Assembly (NCBI GenBank): GCA_016931435.1
Contig: JAFGET010000156.1
Span: forward strand, 1-12,415
Source: Candidatus Omnitrophota bacterium
GTDB taxonomy: Bacteria; Omnitrophota; Gorgyraeia; Gygaellales; Profunditerraquicolaceae
Reading direction: 5' to 3'
Length of the DNA stretch: 12,415 nt
The notes under the pieces were generated by a model. That model did not search any database, was not told the origin of the DNA, and worked only from the letters and a program-made list of their open reading frames with translations. Each line of letters starts with the position of its first letter. The stretch's first letter is position 1. The position numbers were made by a program, and so were the translations under genes. Positions 1 to 6,410 of the stretch are shown here, one piece after another.

Positions 1-713
1 TTATTGCCGATGATGTTACTATCGCGCAGGGTACGAAGGTCGGTTCGCACTGCGTTATTGAAGGAAATACCAGTATCGGGAAGAATTGCCAGATCTTCAC
101 CGGCGCGGTCATCGGCAGCCGCCCCCAAGATTTAAAATATAAGGGCGAGAAAAGCTTTTTAGAGATCGGCGATGATAATATCATCCGCGAATACTGCACG
201 TTTAACCCGGGCACGGAAGAGGACGGCAAGACAGCCGTCGGCAGCAATAACCTTTTTATGGCTTATTCCCATGTCGCCCACGACTGCCGCGTAGGAAGTA
301 ATTGCGTGATAGCAAATAACGGCACCCTCGCCGGCCATGTCACTATTGAAGACAAGGCGGTAGTGGGAGGCCTGGTAGCGATACACCAGTTTGTCAGGGT
401 GGGCGAGCTTTCCATAATCGGCGGATGTTCCAAGGTGGTGCAGGATATCCCCCCTTACTCTACATGTGACGGCCATCCGGCTTTAGTCTATGGTTTAAAC
501 CTTATTGGTTTAAGGCGCAGCAAACTTTCCCGCCAGGCTATCGATGCCTTAAGCCAGGCCTATAAGATTATTTTTAACAGCGGCATCCTGATCAAGCATG
601 CCGCAGAGAAGGTAGAAGAGGAGGTTGAGCAGACTCCGGAGATCATCCATCTGCTTAAGTTTATAAAAGAGTCTCAAAGAGGCATAACTCATTCCTGCCG
701 TACAAAAAGTTAG
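1..713 (+). CDS. lpxA: Acyl-ACP--UDP-N-acetylglucosamine O-acyltransferase LpxA, 5'-truncated by the window edge
   Basis: LpxA catalyses the first step of lipid A synthesis in the cytoplasm, moving a 3-hydroxyacyl chain from ACP to the 3-OH of UDP-GlcNAc. The frame is open from base 3 and gives 236 residues; E. coli LpxA has 262, so roughly 25-30 N-terminal residues lie outside the window. Left-handed beta-helix hexapeptide repeats run through the first two thirds (for example VTIAQGTKVG, TSIGKN). The catalytic region reads YSHVAHDCRVG, and the histidine codon at 279-281 matches catalytic His125 of E. coli. ANNGTLAGHV, AIHQFVRVG, GGCSKV and the C-terminal helical part (IGLRRSKLSRQAI) also match the family. 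An internal ATG at 258 lies inside the active-site region and is not the start. lpxI follows after a palindrome-rich spacer, which supports a lipid A cluster. Confidence 0.96.
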   Translation, partial: IADDVTIAQGTKVGSHCVIEGNTSIGKNCQIFTGAVIGSRPQDLKYKGEKSFLEIGDDNIIREYCTFNPGTEEDGKTAVGSNNLFMAYSHVAHDCRVGSNCVIANNGTLAGHVTIEDKAVVGGLVAIHQFVRVGELSIIGGCSKVVQDIPPYSTCDGHPALVYGLNLIGLRRSKLSRQAIDALSQAYKIIFNSGILIKHAAEKVEEEVEQTPEIIHLLKFIKESQRGITHSCRTKS

Positions 714-739
714 ACTTAATTCCTCCTTGTATAGCGCTC

Positions 740-760
740 GAAAATTTAGTCTAAATTTTC
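740..760. repeat. Perfect 9-bp inverted repeat in the lpxA-lpxI spacer
   Basis: GAAAATTTA (740-748) and TAAATTTTC (752-760) are perfect complements around a GTC loop. The stem is AT-rich and has no T-run after it, so it is not a typical terminator. It is followed by ACTCGGAG at 767-774. The TGATTTTCGC hairpin at 8194 is likewise followed by ACTCCGAG, so the two may be related intergenic elements. Confidence 0.6.
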
Positions 761-789
761 TCGCATACTCGGAGTTCCCGCTAGCGCGG

Positions 790-809
790 CCTGCCTGCCG
801 GTAGGCAGG
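790..809. repeat. GC-rich palindrome CCTGCCT/AGGCAGG
   Basis: CCTGCCT (790-796) pairs with AGGCAGG (803-809) around a 6-nt loop. From memory, palindromes of this CTGCC/GGCAG style are frequent between genes in Omnitrophota and other uncultivated lineages. The copy number in this genome cannot be seen from one window. Confidence 0.6.
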
Positions 810-851
810 GATTTCACTAAACAAAGGATTTTGGTTCTCAAATTCGGTCCG

Positions 852-868
852 ATCCGCCTACGGCGGAT
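852..868. repeat. Palindrome ATCCGCC-TAC-GGCGGAT at the lpxI start
   Basis: This is a perfect 7-bp inverted repeat with a 3-nt loop. Related copies are at 2844-2857 (opposite orientation, imperfect) and 12242-12258 (one G-T pair). It ends 10 bp before the preferred lpxI start at 879, and its final AT forms part of an alternative in-frame ATG at 867. Confidence 0.65.
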
Positions 869-878
869 GGCCTCATTT

Positions 879-1682
879 ATGGAAAAAATAGGATTGATTG
901 CCGGAAACAGAAAGTTCCCCATTCTTTTCGCGCAGGCTGCCAGGAAAAGAAACCACAGTGTTGTGGCAGTGGCTGTCAAGGGCGATACTTCAACGCGCCT
1001 GAGGCTCTTCGTAGATAAGATATATTGGGTAGGTTTGAATGAATTTTGGAAGCTGGCTGAGATCTTTAAGGATGAAGGCGTAAAAAAGGTGGTGATGGCC
1101 GGCCAGATCAGCCCGCGCAGGCTTTTTAGTAAAGAAGTCCGCAAGGATAAGGACTTGAAGAAGCTTTTAGACAGTATCAGGGATAACAAGGCTGATACGA
1201 TCTTCGGGGCAATCGCCCAGAAATTAAAAGATACAGGGTTTGAATTGATGGATTCAACTACTTTTATGGAAGAATATATGCCCAAGAGGAGCGTGCTTAC
1301 TAAGAGGGAGCCTGATTTTTTAGAATGGGAAGACATATATTTCGGCTTTGGCCTGGCAAAGACGATCGGTTATTTCGATATCGGCCAGACAGTGGCAGTA
1401 AAAGGAAAAGCGGTTGTGGCGGTAGAGGCCCTGGAGGGCACGGATAACCTTATCAGGCGCGCGGCGAAGATCGCGGGAAGCGGGGTCGTCATCATAAAGG
1501 CCAGCAAGCCTAAACAGGACTTGCGTTTTGATATCCCGGTAATCGGATTGAACACGATAAAAAATATCGTTAAATCCGGATGCAGCTGTCTTGCTTTTGA
1601 GGCAGAAAAGACACTTTTTATCGATAAAGAGGCCGCTGTCAGACTTGCCGATAGAAAAGGCATCGCGATCGCGGCTGCTTAA
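879..1682 (+). CDS. lpxI: UDP-2,3-diacylglucosamine pyrophosphatase LpxI (DUF1009)
   Basis: LpxI hydrolyses UDP-2,3-diacylglucosamine to lipid X and UMP, the fourth step of lipid A synthesis. Many bacteria use it in place of LpxH. From ATG 879 the protein has 267 residues, close to the usual size. It opens with MEKIGLIAGNRKFP, the typical LpxI beginning. GQISP is near residue 75, DIGQTVAV near 167-174, EGTD at 186-189, and a KASKPKQDLRFDIPVIG segment follows; all fit the family. The frame also allows starts at TTG 831 and ATG 867, but these would add residues encoded by a palindromic repeat, and family members normally begin at the IGLIAGN strand. No good ribosome binding site precedes 879 (AAAGGA at 823-828 is too close to 831), so the start is the least certain part. 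It follows lpxA as in many lpx clusters; lpxB does not follow. Confidence 0.93.
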   Translation: MEKIGLIAGNRKFPILFAQAARKRNHSVVAVAVKGDTSTRLRLFVDKIYWVGLNEFWKLAEIFKDEGVKKVVMAGQISPRRLFSKEVRKDKDLKKLLDSIRDNKADTIFGAIAQKLKDTGFELMDSTTFMEEYMPKRSVLTKREPDFLEWEDIYFGFGLAKTIGYFDIGQTVAVKGKAVVAVEALEGTDNLIRRAAKIAGSGVVIIKASKPKQDLRFDIPVIGLNTIKNIVKSGCSCLAFEAEKTLFIDKEAAVRLADRKGIAIAAA

Positions 1683-1688
1683 AAAATC

Positions 1689-1717
1689 TTGACAGTAGCA
1701 GGATTATTATGTATAAA
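1689..1717 (+). promoter_or_regulatory. Near-consensus sigma-70-type promoter for the CBM48 gene
   Basis: The -35 box TTGACA (1689-1694) is exact. A 17-nt spacer separates it from a TATAAA -10 box (1712-1717). The expected transcription start is near 1724, about 18 nt before the ATG at 1742, with AGGAGGT at 1731-1737 between them. It lies just past the lpxI stop codon. It is the best promoter match I see in the window. Confidence 0.8.
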
Positions 1718-1741
1718 AGGAAGATACAAAAGGAGGTCAAA

Positions 1742-2017
1742 ATGGCTAAGACAAGTAGAGCTAAGTCAGTGGAGTTTAGGCTTTACGCGCCTCAGGCAAA
1801 AAAGGTAAGCCTGGTAGGCAGTTTTAATAATTGGAGCACCAGAAAAAATCTGGCGAAAAAAGATACTAAGGGCAACTGGATGTCCAAGGTGAGCCTTACC
1901 CCGGGAAGATACGAATATAAATTCTTCGTGGATAATTCCTGGTGGAACGATCCTACGAACAGCAATACTTCTTATAATAATTTAGGTTCGCATAATAATA
2001 TCATCGAAGTAAAATAA
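1742..2017 (+). CDS. Stand-alone glycogen-binding domain protein (CBM48 / AMPK-beta-like)
   Basis: This is a 91-residue soluble protein made of one carbohydrate-binding module 48 domain, of the type found in AMPK beta subunits and glycogen branching and debranching enzymes. It matches the AMPK-beta glycogen-binding domain closely: VSLVGSFNNW at 22-31, YEYKFFVD at 57-64, a tryptophan pair at 67-68 followed by DP, and LGSHNNIIEVK at the end. The aromatic, lysine and asparagine positions that contact glucan in AMPK-beta (W31, K60, W67/W68, N85/N86) are all present. There is no signal peptide, membrane segment or catalytic domain. The start is ATG 1742, set by AGGAGGT 4 nt upstream; an ATG at 1709 in frame overlaps the -10 box and is not used. 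With its own promoter and terminator it is probably monocistronic. A role in binding glycogen or recruiting a partner enzyme is inference. Confidence 0.9.
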   Translation: MAKTSRAKSVEFRLYAPQAKKVSLVGSFNNWSTRKNLAKKDTKGNWMSKVSLTPGRYEYKFFVDNSWWNDPTNSNTSYNNLGSHNNIIEVK

Positions 2018-2022
2018 TCAAG

Positions 2023-2086
2023 ATCCCCCATTCCGCTTTTTTAGGCAGTAATCGCCAAAGATCATCCGGAGTGGGGGATTTTATTT
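2023..2086 (+). terminator. Rho-independent terminator after the CBM48 gene
   Basis: ATCCCCCATTCCG (2023-2035) pairs with CGGAGTGGGGGAT (2067-2079), 13 bp with one G-T pair. An inner extension pairs CTTT with AAAG and GGC with GCC. The T-rich tract TTTTATTT follows at 2079-2086. It separates this unit from the radical SAM gene. Confidence 0.85.
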
Positions 2087-2101
2087 AGGAAGCCTTGCTC
2101 A

Positions 2102-2821
2102 ATGAAGTATATTTACGGACCGGTAAATTCACGCAGGTTAGGCCTATCTTTAGGGGTCTCGCTTACTCCCCATAAGACATGCAGTTTTAATTGCGTTTAT
2201 TGCCAACTGGGCCTGACTCATGATCCTACAGCGGAAAGAAGGGAGTATCTGCCTGTCGAAGAGATATTCGATGAATTACAATCTTGGCTATCAGATTACC
2301 CCCGGCAAGCCGAAGAATTGAGCTATATCACCCTTTGTGGCGCCGGAGAGCCGGTCTTAAACAGCGGTATATCCCGGTTAATCCAGAAAATAAAGAAAAC
2401 CAGCCGGATACCCCTGGCAGTTATTACCAACGCTTCTTTGTTAAATGCCCCTTTCTTGCGCGAAGAAATCTTGGGGGCTGACCTGATAGTCCCTACCTTA
2501 TGCGCCGCCACAGAAAAAGTTTTTCAAAGAATAAACCGCCCTAATCAGGCCGTATCTTTAATAAATATAATAGACAGCCTGGTAGAATTAAGGCAAGAAT
2601 TCAGCGGAAAAATATGGATTGAGGTCATGCTCGTTAAGGGTTTCAATGATGACCTGCGCCAGATCAAAAAATTAAAAGAAGCCATAGATAAGATCAGTCC
2701 GGATAGAATCCATTTGAATTCCCCGGTCCGCGCTACCGCAGAGCCCGAAGTTAAGCCGGTATCGTCCGCTAAGCTTAAAAAAATAAAGGCTATTTTTGGT
2801 GAGAAGTGCGAGATAATTTAG
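2102..2821 (+). CDS. Radical SAM protein, COG0731 type (wyosine-synthetase-like Fe-S oxidoreductase)
   Basis: This 239-residue radical SAM enzyme has the cluster motif CSFNCVYC (C27, C31, C34), which would hold a [4Fe-4S] cluster and S-adenosylmethionine. LCGAGEP near 79-84 is the glycine-rich SAM-binding motif, and VITNASLL is a typical mid-barrel strand. The opening, YGPVNSRRLG followed by LGVSLTPHKTCSFNCVYCQL, is the hallmark of COG0731. That family was named for archaeal tRNA wyosine synthesis (Taw1/TYW1), but it has many short bacterial members of unknown substrate. Bacteria are not known to make wyosine, so tRNA modification should not be assumed. The ATG at 2102 lies right at the conserved N-terminus, with AGGAAG at 2087-2092 about 9 nt upstream. 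It is the only gene between the terminator at 2023-2086 and the tRNA patch. Confidence 0.88.
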   Translation: MKYIYGPVNSRRLGLSLGVSLTPHKTCSFNCVYCQLGLTHDPTAERREYLPVEEIFDELQSWLSDYPRQAEELSYITLCGAGEPVLNSGISRLIQKIKKTSRIPLAVITNASLLNAPFLREEILGADLIVPTLCAATEKVFQRINRPNQAVSLINIIDSLVELRQEFSGKIWIEVMLVKGFNDDLRQIKKLKEAIDKISPDRIHLNSPVRATAEPEVKPVSSAKLKKIKAIFGEKCEII

Positions 2822-2843
2822 GATTTGCGCTGGCAGCTTGATT

Positions 2844-2863
2844 CCCCCGTAGGCGGGCCGCCC
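2844..2863. repeat. GC-rich palindrome cluster upstream of the tRNA-Arg patch
   Basis: CCCG (2846-2849) can pair with CGGG (2854-2857), or GGCGG (2852-2856) with CCGCC (2858-2862). The core CCGTAGGCGG resembles the reverse complement of the palindrome at 852-868, so it is probably a decayed copy in the other orientation. Confidence 0.45.
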
Positions 2864-2908
2864 TTATGAATCTATTCGCTTTAGCGTGGGTATAGAGCGC
2901 TAGGTTTG

Positions 2909-2914
2909 TACAAT
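2909..2914 (+). promoter_or_regulatory. Possible -10 box for the tRNA-Arg patch
   Basis: TACAAT at 2909-2914 would place a start near 2921, just before the tRNA-like sequence at 2925 and about 105 nt before tRNA-Arg. No recognisable -35 box sits at the right distance, so the call is weak. Confidence 0.3.
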
Positions 2915-2924
2915 AATCCTCAAA

Positions 2925-3003
2925 GTGCCTGTAGCTTAATCGGATAGAGAGTCAGTCTTCGAGTCCCTCATGAAGTCCTAGGCTCGATCCCGCGCCAGGG
3001 GGG
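2925..3003 (+). pseudogene. Degenerate tRNA-like sequence, probably a decayed tRNA-Arg(TCG)
   Basis: The 5' half is a good tRNA: acceptor strand GTGCCTG, TA, then a D-arm GCTTAATCGGATAGAG. A CTTCGA segment at 2957-2962 would give anticodon TCG in the expected position. The rest does not fold. The anticodon stem arms TCAGT and TCCCT do not pair, only part of the T-stem pairs around the T-loop-like CTCGATC (2983-2989), and of the 3' acceptor only CAGG (2996-2999) matches CCTG. It lies 22 nt upstream of an intact tRNA-Arg with the same anticodon. A decayed duplicate or an older tRNA-Arg is the simplest reading. A tRNA-like regulatory RNA, or assembly error in this stretch, cannot be excluded. 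Confidence 0.55.
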
Positions 3004-3025
3004 AATATTAGTTTGGAAATATTGA

Positions 3026-3098
3026 GCGCTCGTAGCTCAATGGATAGAGCGCTAGCCTTCGGAGCTAGGCGTTGCGAGTTCGACTCTCGCCGAGCGCG
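3026..3098 (+). tRNA. tRNA-Arg (anticodon TCG)
   Basis: This is a full 73-nt cloverleaf. The acceptor GCGCTCG (3026-3032) pairs with CGAGCGC (3091-3097), with discriminator G at 3098. The D-stem is GCTC/GAGC. The anticodon stem CTAGC/GCTAG holds loop CTTCGGA with anticodon TCG at 3059-3061. The T-stem GCGAG/CTCGC holds TTCGACT. All stems are perfectly paired. It decodes CGA and probably other CGN codons. The 3' CCA is not encoded, so a CCA-adding enzyme is needed. Confidence 0.97.
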
Positions 3099-3107
3099 TA
3101 AATTTTG

Positions 3108-3136
3108 TTGCGCAGGTAATTTTTTTAGAATAGAAT
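3108..3136 (+). promoter_or_regulatory. Candidate promoter for the phosphorelay operon
   Basis: TTGCGC (3108-3113), a 17-nt spacer, then TAGAAT (3131-3136). The predicted start near 3143 is only about 5 nt before the ATG at 3148, and no ribosome binding site is visible, so the first kinase would be translated from an almost leaderless mRNA. Overlapping TAGAAT (3126-3131) and TAATAT (3136-3141) boxes make the exact start uncertain. Confidence 0.45.
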
Positions 3137-3147
3137 AATATGTAAAG

Positions 3148-5100
3148 ATGAGACCGCTTAACATACAATTCCTCAGGGACTTAAAGATCACCACAAAATT
3201 TATTTTGTGGTTTTTATTTATCTCGCTCATCCCTCTTTCCCTGGCTATTTATGTCAGCTATACCAGCGCCCGGGGTGCCCTCAAAGAAGAAGTCAAGCGC
3301 AGCCTTGTGGCAGTCGCCGATAACAAAGCCAACCGCATAGAGGCATATTTTCAGAGGGCAAAAAGGGACGCGTCAAATTTATCATTTACCCCGGAGATAA
3401 TCGAAGTCACGGCAAGGCTTGCAGATACCTTCAAGAAATTCGGCAGGGATTCCCAGCAGTATATAGATATAATTAGCGAATACAGGCCGATGCTGGAATA
3501 TTACCAGAGGGCATTCGATTGCGAAGAAATCATCCTGGTAAACTTTGACGGAGACGTGCTTTTTTCAACACAGGTTTTGCCCGTCAATTCCCTTTATGAG
3601 CTCGCCTTGTTTAAAAAGTCTGAATTAACGCAAGCCTTTATCCGCAGTAAATCTTCCCGTGAGACAGAAACGTCTGAGTTTGAATATTTATCGCAGGAGA
3701 AAAAGGCCGTTGTTTTTATCATCACCCCGGTATTCAGAGGCGCTGATTCCGTAGGTTTTGTGGTCTTCCAGATAAGCAATAGCGGTCTTTATGAGTTCGT
3801 CAAAGATTACACCGGCTTGGGGCAGACAGGGGAGACGATCATCGTCTCCAGGTCCGGGGACGAAGCCTTTTTTATTACCCCGGTAAGATTTGACCCCCAG
3901 GCGACGTTTAAAAGAAAGGTATTGATAGGCTCTCGGGAAGGTGCGGATATACAGAACAGCTTGAAAGGAGAGAACGGCTTTGCTACGTTACTGGATTATC
4001 GTAAAGAAAAAGTATTTTCCGTCTACCGGAGCCTGCCCACCTTCGGTTTAGGCATGGTGGTAAAGATGGACGCAAAAGAAGTATTTTCTTCCGCGGATGA
4101 ACTCAGGGGCTCTTTATTGAAGATAACCACTTTACTTTCAGTATTAGTTATAATTTTAGCCGTGGTGATAGCGCATTCTGTTTCAAGCCCTATCAAGGAT
4201 CTAACGCAGGTATCAAAAAATATCTCACAAGGGGACCTTTCTGCCCGGGTAGAGATAGACTCTTCCGATGAAATAGGCGGATTGGCCCGTTCATTTAACC
4301 AGATGACCGATAGTTTAGTGGAGGCAAACGCCGATATTGAACGGAAAAATAACGAATTACAGGAACAAAAAAGGCTATTGGAAGAAGCAAATAAGGAACT
4401 TGATAGTTTTGTATATACCGTTTCTCATGACCTGAGGGCGCCGCTACGCGGGATAGACGGGTTCGCCAAGTTCCTGGTGCAGGATTACAGCGACAAGCTG
4501 GATGAGGAAGGCAAGGGTTTCTTAAAGAGGATCGTCTCCGGGGTAAGCCGAATGCAGCAGTTGATCGACGACTTGCTCGAGCTTTCCCGGATCAGCCGGA
4601 TAAAGAACCCTTACGAAAATACTATCATCAGTGAATTGTTAAAATCGGTGCTTTCCAGGATAGAGTTTGATATAACAAAGTTTAACGTTGAGATGAGAAT
4701 AGCCGAAAAAATGCCTATTGTTTATTGCGACAGGATCAAGATAGAGGAGGTTTTTCTGAACCTGATCAATAACGCCATTAAGTTCTCTTCTAAAAATAAA
4801 GAGTCTAATCCGCGCGTAGAGGTGGGGTACCACGACAGGGGCGATAGGCATGAATTTTATGTAAAGGATAACGGGATAGGGATAGATAAAAAACACCAGG
4901 ACGAAGTATTCGGGATATTCAAAAGGCTCCATAGGCAGGATGAATATGAGGGGTCCGGGGCGGGTTTAAGCATTGTGAAGAAAATCATAGATGACCATAA
5001 GGGGTCGATTTGGATAGAATCGGAACTTGGTAAAGGGGCGGCTTTCTATTTTACAATCCCCAAGAAATCCCCGCAGGGTTCTGACGGTTTAGTCTTATAA
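3148..5100 (+). CDS. Membrane sensor histidine kinase (Cache-like sensor, HAMP, phytochrome-type kinase core)
   Basis: This 650-residue inner-membrane kinase probably senses a periplasmic signal. Residues 1-17 are cytoplasmic and TM1 spans about 18-38. An extracytoplasmic region of about 285 residues (40-325) has Cache-like features, including LVNFDGDVLFS at 130-140 and a paired GETIIVSRSGD module at 228-238. TM2 spans about 325-345. HAMP (346-400) contains SSPIKDLTQV and DEIGGLARSFNQM. A coiled coil (395-420) leads to HisKA with phospho-acceptor H427 in SHDLRAPLRGIDGF, a form typical of phytochrome-type kinases although no chromophore domain is present. The HATPase has N-box LINNAIKFS (539-547), DNGIGID (574-580) and GSGAGLSIV (602-610). 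The catalytic residues look intact. It is the first of five signalling genes, with the next 16 nt downstream. The signal is unknown. Confidence 0.95.
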   Translation: MRPLNIQFLRDLKITTKFILWFLFISLIPLSLAIYVSYTSARGALKEEVKRSLVAVADNKANRIEAYFQRAKRDASNLSFTPEIIEVTARLADTFKKFGRDSQQYIDIISEYRPMLEYYQRAFDCEEIILVNFDGDVLFSTQVLPVNSLYELALFKKSELTQAFIRSKSSRETETSEFEYLSQEKKAVVFIITPVFRGADSVGFVVFQISNSGLYEFVKDYTGLGQTGETIIVSRSGDEAFFITPVRFDPQATFKRKVLIGSREGADIQNSLKGENGFATLLDYRKEKVFSVYRSLPTFGLGMVVKMDAKEVFSSADELRGSLLKITTLLSVLVIILAVVIAHSVSSPIKDLTQVSKNISQGDLSARVEIDSSDEIGGLARSFNQMTDSLVEANADIERKNNELQEQKRLLEEANKELDSFVYTVSHDLRAPLRGIDGFAKFLVQDYSDKLDEEGKGFLKRIVSGVSRMQQLIDDLLELSRISRIKNPYENTIISELLKSVLSRIEFDITKFNVEMRIAEKMPIVYCDRIKIEEVFLNLINNAIKFSSKNKESNPRVEVGYHDRGDRHEFYVKDNGIGIDKKHQDEVFGIFKRLHRQDEYEGSGAGLSIVKKIIDDHKGSIWIESELGKGAAFYFTIPKKSPQGSDGLVL

Positions 5101-5116
5101 AAACAAGGAGCAGGAT

Positions 5117-5482
5117 ATGGGAAAGAAGATCTTGATCGTTGAGGATAATGATGATGATTTATTTATAATCAAAAGATATCTTAGCGGCGCCGGGTATAAC
5201 GAGGTCGTCGTGGCAAGAGATGTAAAAGAAGGTTTAGATAAAGCCGAGCAGGAAAAACCGGATCTGGTTATCTCCGATACCTTGCTTCCCGATGGTAATG
5301 GCTTTGAGGTATGCCAGCGGGTCAGGCAAAAGCACGGAGCAGAAAATCCTAAAATAATCATCATGACAGGCTCGATAGACGCGGTGGATGCGGTAAAGGC
5401 GAGAAAAATGGGAGCTGATGATTATTGCGCTAAAACTTCTGATTGCGGAATCATAATGGACGCGGTAAAAAAACTTATCTAA
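5117..5482 (+). CDS. Single-domain response regulator (receiver 1)
   Basis: This 121-residue receiver domain has no output domain. Phosphorylation site D54 lies in LVISDTLLPDGNGFEV, with acidic-pocket residues in VEDNDDD (9-15), T84 in IIMTGS and conserved K106. The lysine is followed by Thr-Ser instead of the usual proline, and the end is short, so the alpha-4/beta-5/alpha-5 face is unusual. AAGGAG at 5105-5110 lies 6 nt before the ATG. It is encoded 16 nt after the membrane kinase, which makes that kinase the most likely phosphate donor. It could act as a phosphorelay intermediate or bind a target protein as CheY and Spo0F do; the partner is not in the window. Confidence 0.93.
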   Translation: MGKKILIVEDNDDDLFIIKRYLSGAGYNEVVVARDVKEGLDKAEQEKPDLVISDTLLPDGNGFEVCQRVRQKHGAENPKIIIMTGSIDAVDAVKARKMGADDYCAKTSDCGIIMDAVKKLI

Positions 5483-5488
5483 GGCAAA

Positions 5489-6382
5489 ATGGAAATAAAA
5501 GACGGACCCGGAGAAGACCTTGTGAAAGAAATCGAGTCTTTGAAAAGTAAATGCGAGAAGGCTCAGGCAGAACTTAAGGCGACGAAGGAAGAATTAGAAG
5601 TCCAGGCCTGGGGCTTGAATAAGACCAACGAGGCGATCAAGGTCCTTTATAAGGAACTTGAGAATAAAAACAGGGAACTCAAGAAACTCGACGACATGAA
5701 GAACGAGTTTATAAACACCGTTTCTCATGAATTGCGCACCCCTTTGACTACGATAAGGGAGGTCATCGCGCAATTTTTAGAAGGGATACTCGGAGAAACG
5801 ACTTCAGAGCAAAAAGAATTTTTGAGGATATGCCTTGAAGACGTCGACCGCCTAAAAAGGCTTATTGATGACCTTCTGGATACCTCTAAGCTTGAGTCCG
5901 GAAAGTTTAGTTTAGTAATGGAATGGGTCGATATAGCGGGATTAGCTAAAGGAGTCATTGATTCTTTCAGCCCGAGGGCCCGGGTAAGAAATTTAGAGAT
6001 AAAGAAGGATCTTCCCGGAATAAAATTAATGGCTTATGCCGATCGTGATACGATCGTGCGGGTATTCACCAATTTGATCGCCAACGCTTTTAAATTTACC
6101 GATACCGGCCACATAGAGATATCTGTAGCGGATAAGCCCGAATACATCGAATGTTTTGTTTCGGATACCGGAAAGGGCATATCTGAAGAGGACCTGCCGA
6201 AAGTTTTTACTAAGTTCCAGCAGTTCGGCAGAAGGGAAGATGTCAAGGAGAAAGGCACGGGCCTGGGCTTGAGCATAGTAAAGAACATCATTGATTTACA
6301 TAAAGGAAAAATATGGGTAGAAAGTAAGCTGAATACAGGGACCAAGTTCACTTTTATTCTTCCTAAGAGCAGCCAGGGATAG
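5489..6382 (+). CDS. Soluble histidine kinase with coiled-coil N-terminus and no recognisable sensor domain
   Basis: The 297-residue protein has no membrane segment. Residues 8-72 are highly charged and helical, probably a long coiled coil. HisKA follows with H80 in FINTVSHELRTPLTTIREV. The HATPase has N-box FTNLIANAFKFT (193-204), DTGKGIS (226-232) and GTGLGLSIV (256-264), all complete. With no PAS, GAF or membrane sensor, it may respond to a binding partner or to receiver 1, which is encoded 6 nt upstream. AAGG, overlapping the preceding stop codon (TAAGGCAAAATG), is the likely ribosome binding site, so translation may be coupled. The gene pair receiver 1-soluble kinase suggests that the receiver controls or feeds this kinase, but that is inference. 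Confidence 0.94.
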   Translation: MEIKDGPGEDLVKEIESLKSKCEKAQAELKATKEELEVQAWGLNKTNEAIKVLYKELENKNRELKKLDDMKNEFINTVSHELRTPLTTIREVIAQFLEGILGETTSEQKEFLRICLEDVDRLKRLIDDLLDTSKLESGKFSLVMEWVDIAGLAKGVIDSFSPRARVRNLEIKKDLPGIKLMAYADRDTIVRVFTNLIANAFKFTDTGHIEISVADKPEYIECFVSDTGKGISEEDLPKVFTKFQQFGRREDVKEKGTGLGLSIVKNIIDLHKGKIWVESKLNTGTKFTFILPKSSQG

Positions 6383-6410
6383 ATATATAAAACGAAGGAG
6401 CGAATATGCT

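Noticed and set aside
740..760. Terminator after lpxA
   Set aside because: The stem is AT-rich and no T-run follows. lpxA and lpxI are probably co-transcribed.
746..1336. 196-codon minus-strand ORF opposite lpxI
   Set aside because: It is antisense to a well-supported lpxI, with no recognisable domain, and it runs into palindromic repeats.
1709..1741. Upstream start for the CBM48 gene
   Set aside because: That ATG overlaps the -10 box and precedes the predicted transcription start, while ATG 1742 has a near-perfect ribosome binding site.
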